64,000 nt of DNA, taken from the NCBI RefSeq assembly GCF_030123505.1, contig NZ_CP126115.1, positions 5,160,001-5,224,000 of the forward strand, read 5' to 3'. Shown here one piece after another: positions 8,957 through 15,998 of this stretch. Every line of letters begins with the position of its first letter. Positions within the stretch are counted from its first letter, which is position 1. A program made the position numbers and the translations under genes. The notes below the pieces were generated by a model. That model saw only the letters and a program-made list of their open reading frames with translations. It was not told where the DNA came from and ran no database searches. Origin of the DNA: Neobacillus sp. YX16. Its GTDB lineage: Bacteria > Bacillota > Bacilli > Bacillales > Cytobacillaceae.

Positions 8957-8985
8957 GGAAAAACCTTGTAGTGCCGACAAGGTTT
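8957..8985 (-). terminator. Terminator after the lipoprotein gene
   Basis: The inverted repeat AAACCTTGT/ACAAGGTTT has a T-rich tail on the minus strand just after the lipoprotein stop codon. Confidence 0.7.
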
Positions 8986-9005
8986 CTCCCGTTCAAGTAA
9001 ATTAC

Positions 9006-10187
9006 CTATTTCGCTTGTTCAATTACTTTTTGTAATGTAGTCTGGATTTCAGCTAAAACTGGCTCACCAGCTACCTTATCTTTTGCTTTAGCGGTTTCAA
9101 GGTATTTCCTGGCCTGCTCCGTTAATGTTTGATAGGCTTCAGCCCCAATGATTCCTTTGATATCTTCACCAACGACATCAATAAACAGCGCACCTTCTAA
9201 AGCGGTGATAGGAGATTTATCTTCACCCCATGCTTCTACACTTTCAGCATACTCGTCCAGAGCAATTTTAGAGAAACCACGAACAAATGCTTTATTAACC
9301 GCAGCTGGGTCAAGAGATGCCACATCGGTTTCTAAATTAAATTGGCTTTCTATGAAAGCAGCTTCTTCTGGAGAATGTGAATTTAGGTAGCTGATAAGAG
9401 ATTGGTAAAACGCCCAGCCTTCAGCTTGTTCAATTTTCGCAACTTCCGGATTTTCTTTTGCTTCAGCAGCAGCTTTTGTTGCATATCCATTCGGAATGGC
9501 TCCAGTAGCAAAATAGAAGGTTTTCATTAACGTTTTATCTACCACTTGCTTTCCTAATTGGAATCCAAGCTGATCATCTCCTTCAACTGCTTTTTCCATT
9601 TCAGCGAAACCTCCGTCAATGACAGAAACCATGTTTGTTCCATAGGCTGCGTCACGCTTTTCGACTGTGGATTTCAGGATTGCATAATACTCCTTTGCTT
9701 CTTCAATTTCTTCTTTTACAATATCCTTTTTATCCCAATTTTCAACAACCTCAGTAAATTCATGTTTAACCGTTGTATAGAAAACTTTTTGCATTAATTT
9801 ATCAAAAATCTGTCTAACAACTATTGGATCCATTGAGCCGTCCTGGCCAGCTTTAAGTGCTGCTGTAATATGCTGGTCATGTTGTGCTTCAACTTCTGCA
9901 TCTCTTTTTTGTACTAGGCTTTGAAGATTTTTGGTATATAGGTCGGTTACCATCGCGAAATCCACTTCTTTTTGTTCTTTCGCTTTATCTAATTCTGTAA
10001 TTGCTTCTTTGTAAACCGCAGCAAAATCCACTTCTTCTGTCTTTTCTTCCGCTTTATCAGCTGTTTCGGTCTGTTCCTGTTTTTGCTCTTTTGGCTTTTC
10101 CGCTGTTTCTTGAGCTCCACAAGCTCCTAAAACAGTTGAAGCCATAATAAAGCTTGCAAAAATAACTTTTAATTCTCTCTTTTCCAT
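9006..10187 (-). CDS. Iron-regulated helical lipoprotein
   Basis: The 393-residue product has a type II signal peptide with the lipobox VLGAC (Cys near 23), a lysine/glutamate-rich linker, and two similar acidic all-helical halves (about 50-215 and 245-390). It is therefore a membrane-tethered extracytoplasmic protein. The helical layout resembles imelysin-type and FTR1-associated domains and the 253-residue protein of the FTR1 operon. A textbook promoter with two Fur boxes lies upstream, so it should be made under iron limitation. It probably binds or passes iron to the FTR1 permease encoded 5 kb away. That role comes from regulation and resemblance only. Confidence 0.75.
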   Translation of the reverse strand: MEKRELKVIFASFIMASTVLGACGAQETAEKPKEQKQEQTETADKAEEKTEEVDFAAVYKEAITELDKAKEQKEVDFAMVTDLYTKNLQSLVQKRDAEVEAQHDQHITAALKAGQDGSMDPIVVRQIFDKLMQKVFYTTVKHEFTEVVENWDKKDIVKEEIEEAKEYYAILKSTVEKRDAAYGTNMVSVIDGGFAEMEKAVEGDDQLGFQLGKQVVDKTLMKTFYFATGAIPNGYATKAAAEAKENPEVAKIEQAEGWAFYQSLISYLNSHSPEEAAFIESQFNLETDVASLDPAAVNKAFVRGFSKIALDEYAESVEAWGEDKSPITALEGALFIDVVGEDIKGIIGAEAYQTLTEQARKYLETAKAKDKVAGEPVLAEIQTTLQKVIEQAK

Positions 10188-10218
10188 CTGTTATCCCCTC
10201 TTCTATTATGTACCTAAT

Positions 10219-10233
10219 TGATAATGAATATCA
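10219..10233. promoter_or_regulatory. Fur box 1 of the lipoprotein promoter
   Basis: TGATAATGAATATCA differs from the 7-1-7 Fur consensus at one base. It lies downstream of the -10 element of the leftward promoter. Confidence 0.85.
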
Positions 10234-10245
10234 TTCACATTTACG

Positions 10246-10274
10246 ATTATAAAGAGAATGATTCTCAATGTCAA
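10246..10274 (-). promoter_or_regulatory. Sigma-A promoter of the lipoprotein gene
   Basis: On the minus strand, a perfect TTGACA (10274-10269) and a perfect TATAAT (10251-10246) are separated by 17 bases. Fur box 2 fills the spacer. Confidence 0.88.
10253..10267. promoter_or_regulatory. Fur box 2, between -35 and -10
   Basis: AGAGAATGATTCTCA contains the perfect palindrome GAGAAT-G-ATTCTC and fits TGAnAATnATTnTCA except at the first base. It sits exactly in the promoter spacer. Confidence 0.85.
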
Positions 10275-10354
10275 TAAGTTGTTAAATAAACTTTTTAATA
10301 ATTGTGTATAATTAATGAAACTCTAAAACCGAATACTATAGTGGAGGAAGATAG

Positions 10355-11647
10355 ATGAAAATTACCCTTGTTGGAACTGGCCACGTTGGGCTAGTAACCG
10401 GCACATGTTTAGCGGAAATTGGCCATATGGTAACATGTTACGATATAGATAGTGAAAAGATTAAATTATTGAATCAAGGTTGCCTTCCATTCTATGAACC
10501 TGGGCTCAAAGAACTAGTTAAAAAAAATACCGAAAGTGGCAGGTTATCATTTACATACAACGATCGAGATGCTTTATCGAATAGTGAATTAATCTATATA
10601 ACAGTTGGCACCCCCATGGGCCAAGATGGAAAAATAGATCTCAGTTATTTATTTTCGGCAGCAGATCGAATCGCTGAACACTTATCAAATGAAGTCATTA
10701 TTGTCATGAAGAGCACCGTCCCTATTGGAACTAATCGGATTATTAAAGAACGAATCCAGGCAACTTCAAGTAAGCAAGCTTTAATTGAGATAGTGTCCAA
10801 TCCAGAATTTCTAAGGGAGGGCTCTGCTATCCATGATACATTCTTTGCGGACCGAATTGTTATTGGCTCTGATTGTAAATATGCCGCAGAACTGGTAGAA
10901 GAAATCAATCAACCATTTGGCATTCCAATTTTTAAGACCGACTTGCAGAGCGCCGAATTAATTAAGTACAGTTCCAATGCATTTTTAGCGACGAAGATAA
11001 GCTTTATTAATGAAATTGCACAAATATGCGAAAAAGTCGGTGCAAATATTGAGGACGTTGCCTATGGAATGGGTCTTGATTCACGTATTGGATCACAATT
11101 TTTAAGAGCCGGAATTGGCTATGGAGGTTCCTGCTTTCCAAAAGATGTAAATGCACTGATAGATACTGCAGTCAAGCATAATGTAGATTTGACCATAATA
11201 AAAGCTGCAAAAGTTGTGAATCAGGACCAGCAGAATATATTAATAAAAAAAGCAGAGCAGCGTTTTGGCAGTCTCCTTAATAAAAAGGCGGCAATATTAG
11301 GTCTTTCATTTAAACCGAATACAGATGATGTAAGGGATTCACCCGCTTTAAGAATGGTGAATATGCTGCTAGATGAAGGGGTTAAACTAGTAGCATATGA
11401 CCCAGTCTCAATTAATAATGCAAGGAAACATTTGGGGGACTCTATTTACTATTCATCTACGATTGAGGATGCACTGCTGAATGCAGAGATGGCATTTATC
11501 GTTACGGATTGGGATGAAATCAAAAGATTTCCCTTATCAAAATTCAAAGATTTAATGTTTTCACCTATTATCTTTGATGGACGAAACTGTTATTCCTTAC
11601 AAGAGGTTAGCCAATATCCCATTGAATATTATTCAATAGGTAGATAG
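10355..11647 (+). CDS. UDP-glucose 6-dehydrogenase
   Basis: This 430-residue enzyme oxidises UDP-glucose to UDP-glucuronate with two NAD+. The N-terminal Rossmann motif is GTGHVGLVTG at about 7-16. The catalytic cysteine lies in GGSCFPKD near residue 258, and the C-terminal NAD/UDP-binding domain includes GLSFKPNTDDVRDSP. Full length matches the family (TuaD/Ugd type). It is preceded by TGGAGGAAG. It is divergent from the Fur-regulated lipoprotein, with a TATAAT at 10307-10312 as a possible -10. Its product could feed teichuronic-acid-like polymers or, more locally, the epimerase and transferases of the 4.8-8.9 kb cassette. Confidence 0.93.
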   Translation: MKITLVGTGHVGLVTGTCLAEIGHMVTCYDIDSEKIKLLNQGCLPFYEPGLKELVKKNTESGRLSFTYNDRDALSNSELIYITVGTPMGQDGKIDLSYLFSAADRIAEHLSNEVIIVMKSTVPIGTNRIIKERIQATSSKQALIEIVSNPEFLREGSAIHDTFFADRIVIGSDCKYAAELVEEINQPFGIPIFKTDLQSAELIKYSSNAFLATKISFINEIAQICEKVGANIEDVAYGMGLDSRIGSQFLRAGIGYGGSCFPKDVNALIDTAVKHNVDLTIIKAAKVVNQDQQNILIKKAEQRFGSLLNKKAAILGLSFKPNTDDVRDSPALRMVNMLLDEGVKLVAYDPVSINNARKHLGDSIYYSSTIEDALLNAEMAFIVTDWDEIKRFPLSKFKDLMFSPIIFDGRNCYSLQEVSQYPIEYYSIGR

Positions 11648-12004
11648 GTTTCACGAAATAAAATGGATCATCGTGAATAAAATATGCAAAGTCATAGACT
11701 GTGGTGGTCGCATTTTTTTAATTGTAAAGAAGGAAGACATTATTTCACAGCCAGCCCTAATAGAGAAACACCCTGTTCGTAAAATAAGGTTAGCCAGATT
11801 TTTCTGGTTGTCCTTTTTTTTGATCTCATCTAACATGTTTGAGGCTGGTTGGGACGATGATCCCCTTTTAACAAACAAATTCCTTATTTTTATTTGATGT
11901 GTACGGTAATCTACAAAAAGTTTTCCAAAAGTCCATCTAAAATAAAACAAAATTACTACGCGTATATATTCAAATGGAAGATTCGAATAGGAGGGGGAGA
12001 ACGT
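11648..12004. other. Intergenic stretch after UDP-glucose dehydrogenase
   Basis: Apart from the terminator at 11786-11821 I see no supported feature. A 74-codon open frame from a GTG at 11673 has no recognisable product and overlaps the terminator. Confidence 0.4.
11786..11821 (+). terminator. Intrinsic terminator for UDP-glucose dehydrogenase
   Basis: An eleven-position stem, AGGTTAGCCAG with CTGGTTGTCCT (one mismatch), is followed by an eight-T run on the plus strand, about 140 bases past the stop codon. Confidence 0.65.
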
Positions 12005-12265
12005 GTGACAAATCCATTCGTCGAAAGATCATTAGATGAAATTCGATTTTGGTCTAGGATTATGAAAGAACATGCCTTGTTTTTAAGTTTGGGTTTTACT
12101 TTTGAGCAGACACAACTGATCGAAGAAGCTCGGCAGTTCATTTCTTTGTTTGAAAGGATAGAGGAAAAGTTATCTAGATTTACTTTAAATACTGATTTAC
12201 GTCAGATTCAAGCATTCAACAGCGAGGTTTATCAAGCTGCAGTTGCAATATGGAGTTATAAATGA
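12005..12265 (+). pseudogene. Truncated DUF2935-family protein
   Basis: A GTG start with the strong site GGAGGGGGAG opens an 86-codon frame. Its first 55 residues (NPFVERSLDEIRFWSRIM, then HALFLSLGF) look like the beginning of DUF2935 proteins. Those are normally about 260 residues with two helical repeats and are common in Bacillus cereus-type genomes. The frame stops inside the first repeat and no continuation is visible downstream in any frame. It is read as the leftover 5' end of a deleted gene, although a short product may still be made. The function of the family is unknown. Confidence 0.55.
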
Positions 12266-12761
12266 AAAATTTTAGGTTTAACACTTAGAGGCGAATCTAA
12301 GGAATCAAATATAAGAAGGCTTTTAAAAGTAATGTCAGCTGGCTATTCAATTCTTGCACCCGCGAACTTCGCAAAAAGGAAAGGGGCAAGAGTCACAACA
12401 TTTTTTAAATTCAACCGTGGCCCAAACTGCTACGGATATTTTTTTAATTATTAACTTCGAGATATTTTGCTCATTCCATAATATCCTCCAAGCGTACATT
12501 AAAGTATGTTAATTCATGCATCCTCCTTCAAGCCATCCTTGGATGTTTTTTTTTGCATATACTGTGCGAACTTGTTTATTTACCCGCCCTTTCCTATTAT
12601 AGGGTCAACCGGATTAGTAAATATTTATGGTTACCCATTATTTAATATGAGCTTATTATGACTGGCTTCAATTGCCTCTACCATAGAATTCCTCCAAATG
12701 ATACGTTTGTACATTATATTCATATGTAAGTTTTCCTGATTATACAAAGGATTGGAACCCA
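12266..12761. other. Eroded intergenic region
   Basis: No intact gene is present. On the minus strand two short frames each start with an AGGAGG-like site and stop early: 12471-12521 (MHELTYFNVRLEDIME) and 12631-12684 (MVEAIEASHNKLI and four more residues). They look like the 5' ends of vanished genes. Confidence 0.4.
12471..12521 (-). pseudogene. Gene fragment with ribosome binding site
   Basis: AAGGAGG precedes an ATG at 12521. Sixteen codons read MHELTYFNVRLEDIME before TGA, and after the stop the same frame continues AKYLEVNN. No family is recognised; it is probably the 5' remnant of a gene. Confidence 0.3.
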
Positions 12762-13802
12762 TTATTCATTAATTAATAGTTTGTTAACAATATATTTTGC
12801 ATCCGTTCCTACTCCTTGAAGTAATGCTGATCCCCTTCGATATTGCCAAGGTAAACCTAAAAAGTATAATCCATTAATTGAAGTTACCCCTCTTTGATGT
12901 ATTGGGAGTCCTTTTTCATCTGAAAATTCGGGGAGATTTATCCAACTATAATCTGATTTGAATCCAGTGGACCAAATCACATTCGACACTTTTAAGCTGG
13001 TATTGTCATCAAAAAATATATCATTCTTATTAGCTGAAGTTGCTCTAGGTTTTAGTACCACCCTGCCATTAGTTATTTGTGATTTAAGCTCGAATCCGAA
13101 TATAGGGTCTGGTCTATTCTTTACAAATTGACCAACTTTACTATGTACATTAGCCTTTAAGACTCCTAATTTATCAAACCACCAAAAAACGCTTTTTTTC
13201 GCTATATCCTGAGGCAGGAATTTTAGTTGCTGTCCAACCGACAAATACACTATACTTCCTATTGATATTTCAGCCGCGATTTGAGCACCTGAGTTTCCCC
13301 CTCCAACGACGAGTGTGGCTCCTTTCTTTAATTGGTTGGGATTTTTATATTTTGATGAATGAAGTTGAAGGATATTTTCTGAAAGAAGTTGTGAAAATTC
13401 TGGGATAGATGGATCTTGGAAAGGACCTGTTGCTACGATTACATTTCTACTATGATACTCATCTTGTGTAGTGTTCAAAATAAAATAGTCTTTTTTGTCC
13501 AAATTCAAAACTGAAGTATTAAGTTGAATAGGCAGCGAAAAAGTATTGGCATAAGATGATAAATAATCCGAAATTTCATTTTTAGTAGGGTACTTTTTCT
13601 CATCCCCTTTTAATGATAATCCAGGTAGAGAACTATAAGAGCGTGGTGTAAACAAGGTTAAAGAATCATACCTATTTTTCCAGCTATCACCGACAGCAGG
13701 TCCCTTATCTAAAATGAGAAATGATAATTTTGTTTGTTTTAAATAATATCCCATAGAAAGTCCAGCTTGGCCTCCTCCAATAACAATAACGTCATAAAGC
13801 AT
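12762..13802 (-). CDS. FAD-dependent NAD(P)-binding oxidoreductase, flavin monooxygenase-like (CzcO type)
   Basis: This 346-residue flavoprotein belongs to the flavin-containing monooxygenase/CzcO-like group. The FAD-binding GGGQAGLSMGY follows the N-terminal strand (about residues 8-18). The second Rossmann motif GGGNSGAQIA (about 165-174) binds NAD(P)H, and an ATGPF/STGF pair marks the FAD/NADPH interface. The ATG at 13802 has AAGGGGGAAA upstream and removes an implausible 15-residue extension. Members oxygenate small nucleophilic substrates, and the substrate here cannot be read from sequence. It stands alone in an otherwise eroded region and has low GC, so recent acquisition is possible. 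Confidence 0.8.
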   Translation of the reverse strand: MLYDVIVIGGGQAGLSMGYYLKQTKLSFLILDKGPAVGDSWKNRYDSLTLFTPRSYSSLPGLSLKGDEKKYPTKNEISDYLSSYANTFSLPIQLNTSVLNLDKKDYFILNTTQDEYHSRNVIVATGPFQDPSIPEFSQLLSENILQLHSSKYKNPNQLKKGATLVVGGGNSGAQIAAEISIGSIVYLSVGQQLKFLPQDIAKKSVFWWFDKLGVLKANVHSKVGQFVKNRPDPIFGFELKSQITNGRVVLKPRATSANKNDIFFDDNTSLKVSNVIWSTGFKSDYSWINLPEFSDEKGLPIHQRGVTSINGLYFLGLPWQYRRGSALLQGVGTDAKYIVNKLLINE

Positions 13803-14297
13803 ATGTAATTTCCCCCTTTTAATCCAAAGGCTTCCCAATAAAAACAAATAAGGTCAAATCTTTTTAGGGGGAAAAGGCTCATATCCAACTTGATAAAAAC
13901 TGTTCACCCCACTTGCATTTTTAAACACTAATAATTCTACCTCTACCTTAGGTTTGAAATTGGCAGTTGTTCCGTTAGGGAATGTTGTTCATACAGGTGA
14001 CTTCAAGTATGACTCCTTTTGGTCATCCCCCAATGGATAATGATGAAACTAAATGCATAAGGAAAGCGAAGGCTTTGAGGTATCAGGAATAAAAAGAGTC
14101 TGTTAATAGTTATGTACTTACTGTATTTGCTAATGATTGTATAATGATAAAAAAAGACAGAGCATTCAGCCCTGTTTTAATTTGTGTAACTTCTTCCCTT
14201 TAGACTAATTGGAAACTTTTCCTCTCTTTTAGTAATCATTGATAAATAAAAAATTGTATGCAGTCTTATAAGTTATTTCCATGGGATATTAACCTAA
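13803..14297. other. Non-coding stretch with a metallo-beta-lactamase-like remnant
   Basis: No intact gene is present. Around 13950-14030, one plus-strand frame reads VVPLGNVVHTGDFKYD, which resembles the core strand of RNase J-type metallo-beta-lactamase proteins but runs into stops. A hairpin with a T run on the minus strand lies at 14148-14176. Confidence 0.35.
14148..14176 (-). terminator. Terminator-like hairpin
   Basis: On the minus strand, ACAGGGC and GCTCTGT pair over seven positions (one G-T) and are followed by CTTTTTTT. No gene needing it is visible, since ssrA has its own terminator upstream of it. Confidence 0.4.
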
Positions 14298-14336
14298 AAT
14301 AAAAAGAACTGTAGAAGGTTTGTTTCTACAGTTCTT
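14298..14336 (-). terminator. ssrA: Terminator of ssrA
   Basis: A perfect 13-bp stem, AAGAACTGTAGAA with TTCTACAGTTCTT, is followed by TTTTTATTTT on the minus strand, about 110 bases past the tmRNA 3' end. Confidence 0.85.
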
Positions 14337-14463
14337 ACGTATTTGAAGCATATTCTTGCCAGCAGTTTTTTGAAGCATTACTTTGCCAAAGCGGCAATCC
14401 TATGGTTCAAGTAACATTCTGCTAGCCTTGTAATCCACCTTATGTATGGTGGAGACGGCGGGA

Positions 14464-14744
14464 CGTGCGTTTCCATGCTTTCGTCATGGCACTGACTATA
14501 TCTTGAACCTGCGTAGTTTACAGGTCCCTCGGCGTCTTATGCGAAATATAATTTTTACCTAAAGGTAAGGATTTCGCATCCTAGTACTACCATTTTTGAA
14601 ATGGCAGCCTATAAGTCGATACACGGCTGTTGGATTACTCCACATACCGCTCGGCATTGCCTTATCGCCATTTAAGCGACTTAGGTTTCACCGATAAAGC
14701 CGAATTTTCACTTATGTGTTACCACATAAGGCGACTAATTACTA
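14464..14744 (-). ncRNA. Group I self-splicing intron in the tmRNA T-loop
   Basis: This 281-nt insertion is free of ORFs. P1 forms between exon CGAT plus intron TAG and the internal guide (14738-14732, TTAGTCG), placing a U-G wobble (14745 with 14735) at the 5' splice site. P2 is an 8-bp hairpin with a GTAA tetraloop (14730-14711). AAGATATAGTC at 14504-14494 is the conserved P7-3' (S) element. A CCATG/CATGG hairpin near the 3' end fits P9. The last base is G, as group I introns require. With no homing endonuclease, it depends on vertical descent or help in trans. Splicing must occur before the tRNA-like domain can fold. Confidence 0.92.
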
Positions 14745-14962
14745 ATCGAACCCGCGTCCAAAGATAACGGCACTTAAGCTTCTACGAGTGTAGTCGACAT
14801 ATTGGCGCTTCGCTAATCCTTTTGCCTATCGACAGGCGGCCGGTCAGCTAGTCTGGTTGTTCTCTTCCTTCGCCCTCAGACGGTGGACTCCGGCGTAGCC
14901 TACTTAGAGTGAGTCCGCTACCCTACCACATAGGCGATGGAGGGGCGAACAGCTATGCAGTA

Positions 14963-14998
14963 TTAAGCTGCGAAAGCTAGGTTGTTGTTAGTTTTGCC
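14963..14998 (-). other. ssrA: tmRNA proteolysis-tag reading frame
   Basis: The resume frame encodes GKTNNNLAFAA followed by TAA. With the charged alanine the tag is AGKTNNNLAFAA. It begins like other Bacillus tags (AGKTN) but is shorter than the B. subtilis tag, and it ends in AA as needed by ClpXP. Confidence 0.9.
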
Positions 14999-15233
14999 AG
15001 TTATAGGCGTTGACGTTTTAACGAGGCCGATCCCCTCGACTCGCAACCTAAGCTCGAACTACCCCTGTCGAATCCTTAGCGCCCCCATTATAAAATGTGC
15101 TGAAATCTAGTTAAAGATTTTAGCAAGCGTAGGATGCTCAACAATAGTTTGAGCAAAAGTTTCTCATCGCATATCTCAGCGACAAACTTATTATAACACA
15201 CTTCGAGCATTTTTCAATTGTAAGTATTTGTAA

Positions 15234-15701
15234 TTACATCTTTTGCCGATCACGGAATGCACGCTCGATATCGCGTTTTGCCTCTTTTTGCTTTAAGACT
15301 TCACGTTTGTCATAATTCTTTTTACCTTTTGCTAATCCTAACAAAACTTTGGCAAATCCATTTTTCAAATAAATTTTTAATGGTATAAGCGCATATCCTG
15401 CTTCTCTTGTTTCTCCAAAAAGCTTGTTAATTTCCCGCTTATGGAGCAAAAGCTTTCTTTGTCTCAAAGGATCATGATTAAAGCGATTCCCTTGCTCATA
15501 TGGACTTACGTGCATGTTTAATAAATGCATTTCACCGTTATGAATTCTTGCATAGGAATCCTTTAAGTTCACTTTCCCAGCACGAATGGACTTGATTTCT
15601 GTTCCTTGAAGGACAATTCCAGCTTCGTATGTTTCTTCAATAAAGTAATCATGGTATGCCTTTTTATTTTGCGCAACCACTTTCCCTATACCTTTTGGCA
15701 T
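15234..15701 (-). CDS. smpB: SsrA-binding protein SmpB
   Basis: This 155-residue protein binds the tRNA-like domain of tmRNA and brings it to stalled ribosomes. The OB-fold core includes [24 protein letters not shown] across two adjoining strands. The C-terminal basic tail ([20 protein letters not shown]) is the segment that enters the ribosomal A site. The ATG at 15701 has GAGGTGA six bases upstream; the GTG three codons earlier lies inside that site. It lies between rnr and ssrA, the standard Bacillus order, with the 52-bp repeat array between it and rnr. Confidence 0.96.
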   Translation of the reverse strand: MPKGIGKVVAQNKKAYHDYFIEETYEAGIVLQGTEIKSIRAGKVNLKDSYARIHNGEMHLLNMHVSPYEQGNRFNHDPLRQRKLLLHKREINKLFGETREAGYALIPLKIYLKNGFAKVLLGLAKGKKNYDKREVLKQKEAKRDIERAFRDRQKM

Positions 15702-15776
15702 GTCTCTCACCTCGTTATGGGTTAATTTTAGCAGAAAACAATAACCATAACAATTGAAAGTAAGTACATTAAGCCT

Positions 15777-15984
15777 CTATAGTTACTTGATCCTTCATTG
15801 TGACAAGGTTACGGGCACTATACAGCTTCTATAGTTACCCAAATCTTCTTTATGATAAGATTACGGGCACTATGGAGCCCCTATAGTTACCCAAATCCTC
15901 TTCATGGTAAGGTTTCGGGCATTATAAAACCCTCATAGTGCCCGAATTCTGAATTGCATAGGATTTCGGGCACTATGAAGGAGT
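15777..15984. repeat. Four-copy 52-bp tandem repeat
   Basis: Units start at 15777, 15829, 15881 and 15933, exactly 52 bp apart. Each begins with CTATAGTTACCC-like sequence and ends with TTTCGGGCACTATGGAG-like sequence. The two ends are partly complementary, so each unit can form a hairpin; in the fourth unit CATAGTGCCCGAA and TTCGGGCACTATG match perfectly. The array fills the rnr-smpB gap. There are no spacers, so it is not CRISPR. Confidence 0.9.
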
Positions 15985-15998
15985 GTAGCTTACAAAAT

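Larger units (their letters stand above)
14447..15086 (-). ncRNA. ssrA: tmRNA gene, interrupted by a group I intron
   Basis: Transfer-messenger RNA rescues stalled ribosomes with SmpB. The 5' end GGGGGCG (15086-15080) pairs with CGTCTCC before the 3' ACCA (14447). Both tRNA-like ends, the internal tag frame and the pseudoknot regions are present. The precursor is 640 nt. Removing the 281-nt intron at 14464-14744 leaves 359 nt, close to the usual Bacillus length of about 360. The intron splits the T-loop: the 5' exon ends GGGTTCGAT and the 3' exon begins TCCCGCC, which together restore a normal T arm. smpB lies 147 bases upstream on the same strand. Confidence 0.95.

Noticed and set aside
11673..11897. 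Open frame of 74 codons after UDP-glucose dehydrogenase
   Set aside because: It runs through an intrinsic terminator, lacks a good ribosome site and resembles nothing known.
14447..14463. ssrA 3' end as an active island attachment site
   Set aside because: No integrase gene and no second copy of the 17-base 3' end were seen within the window.
15777..15984. Possible CRISPR array
   Set aside because: The 52-bp units follow one another with no unique spacers, and no cas gene is in the window.
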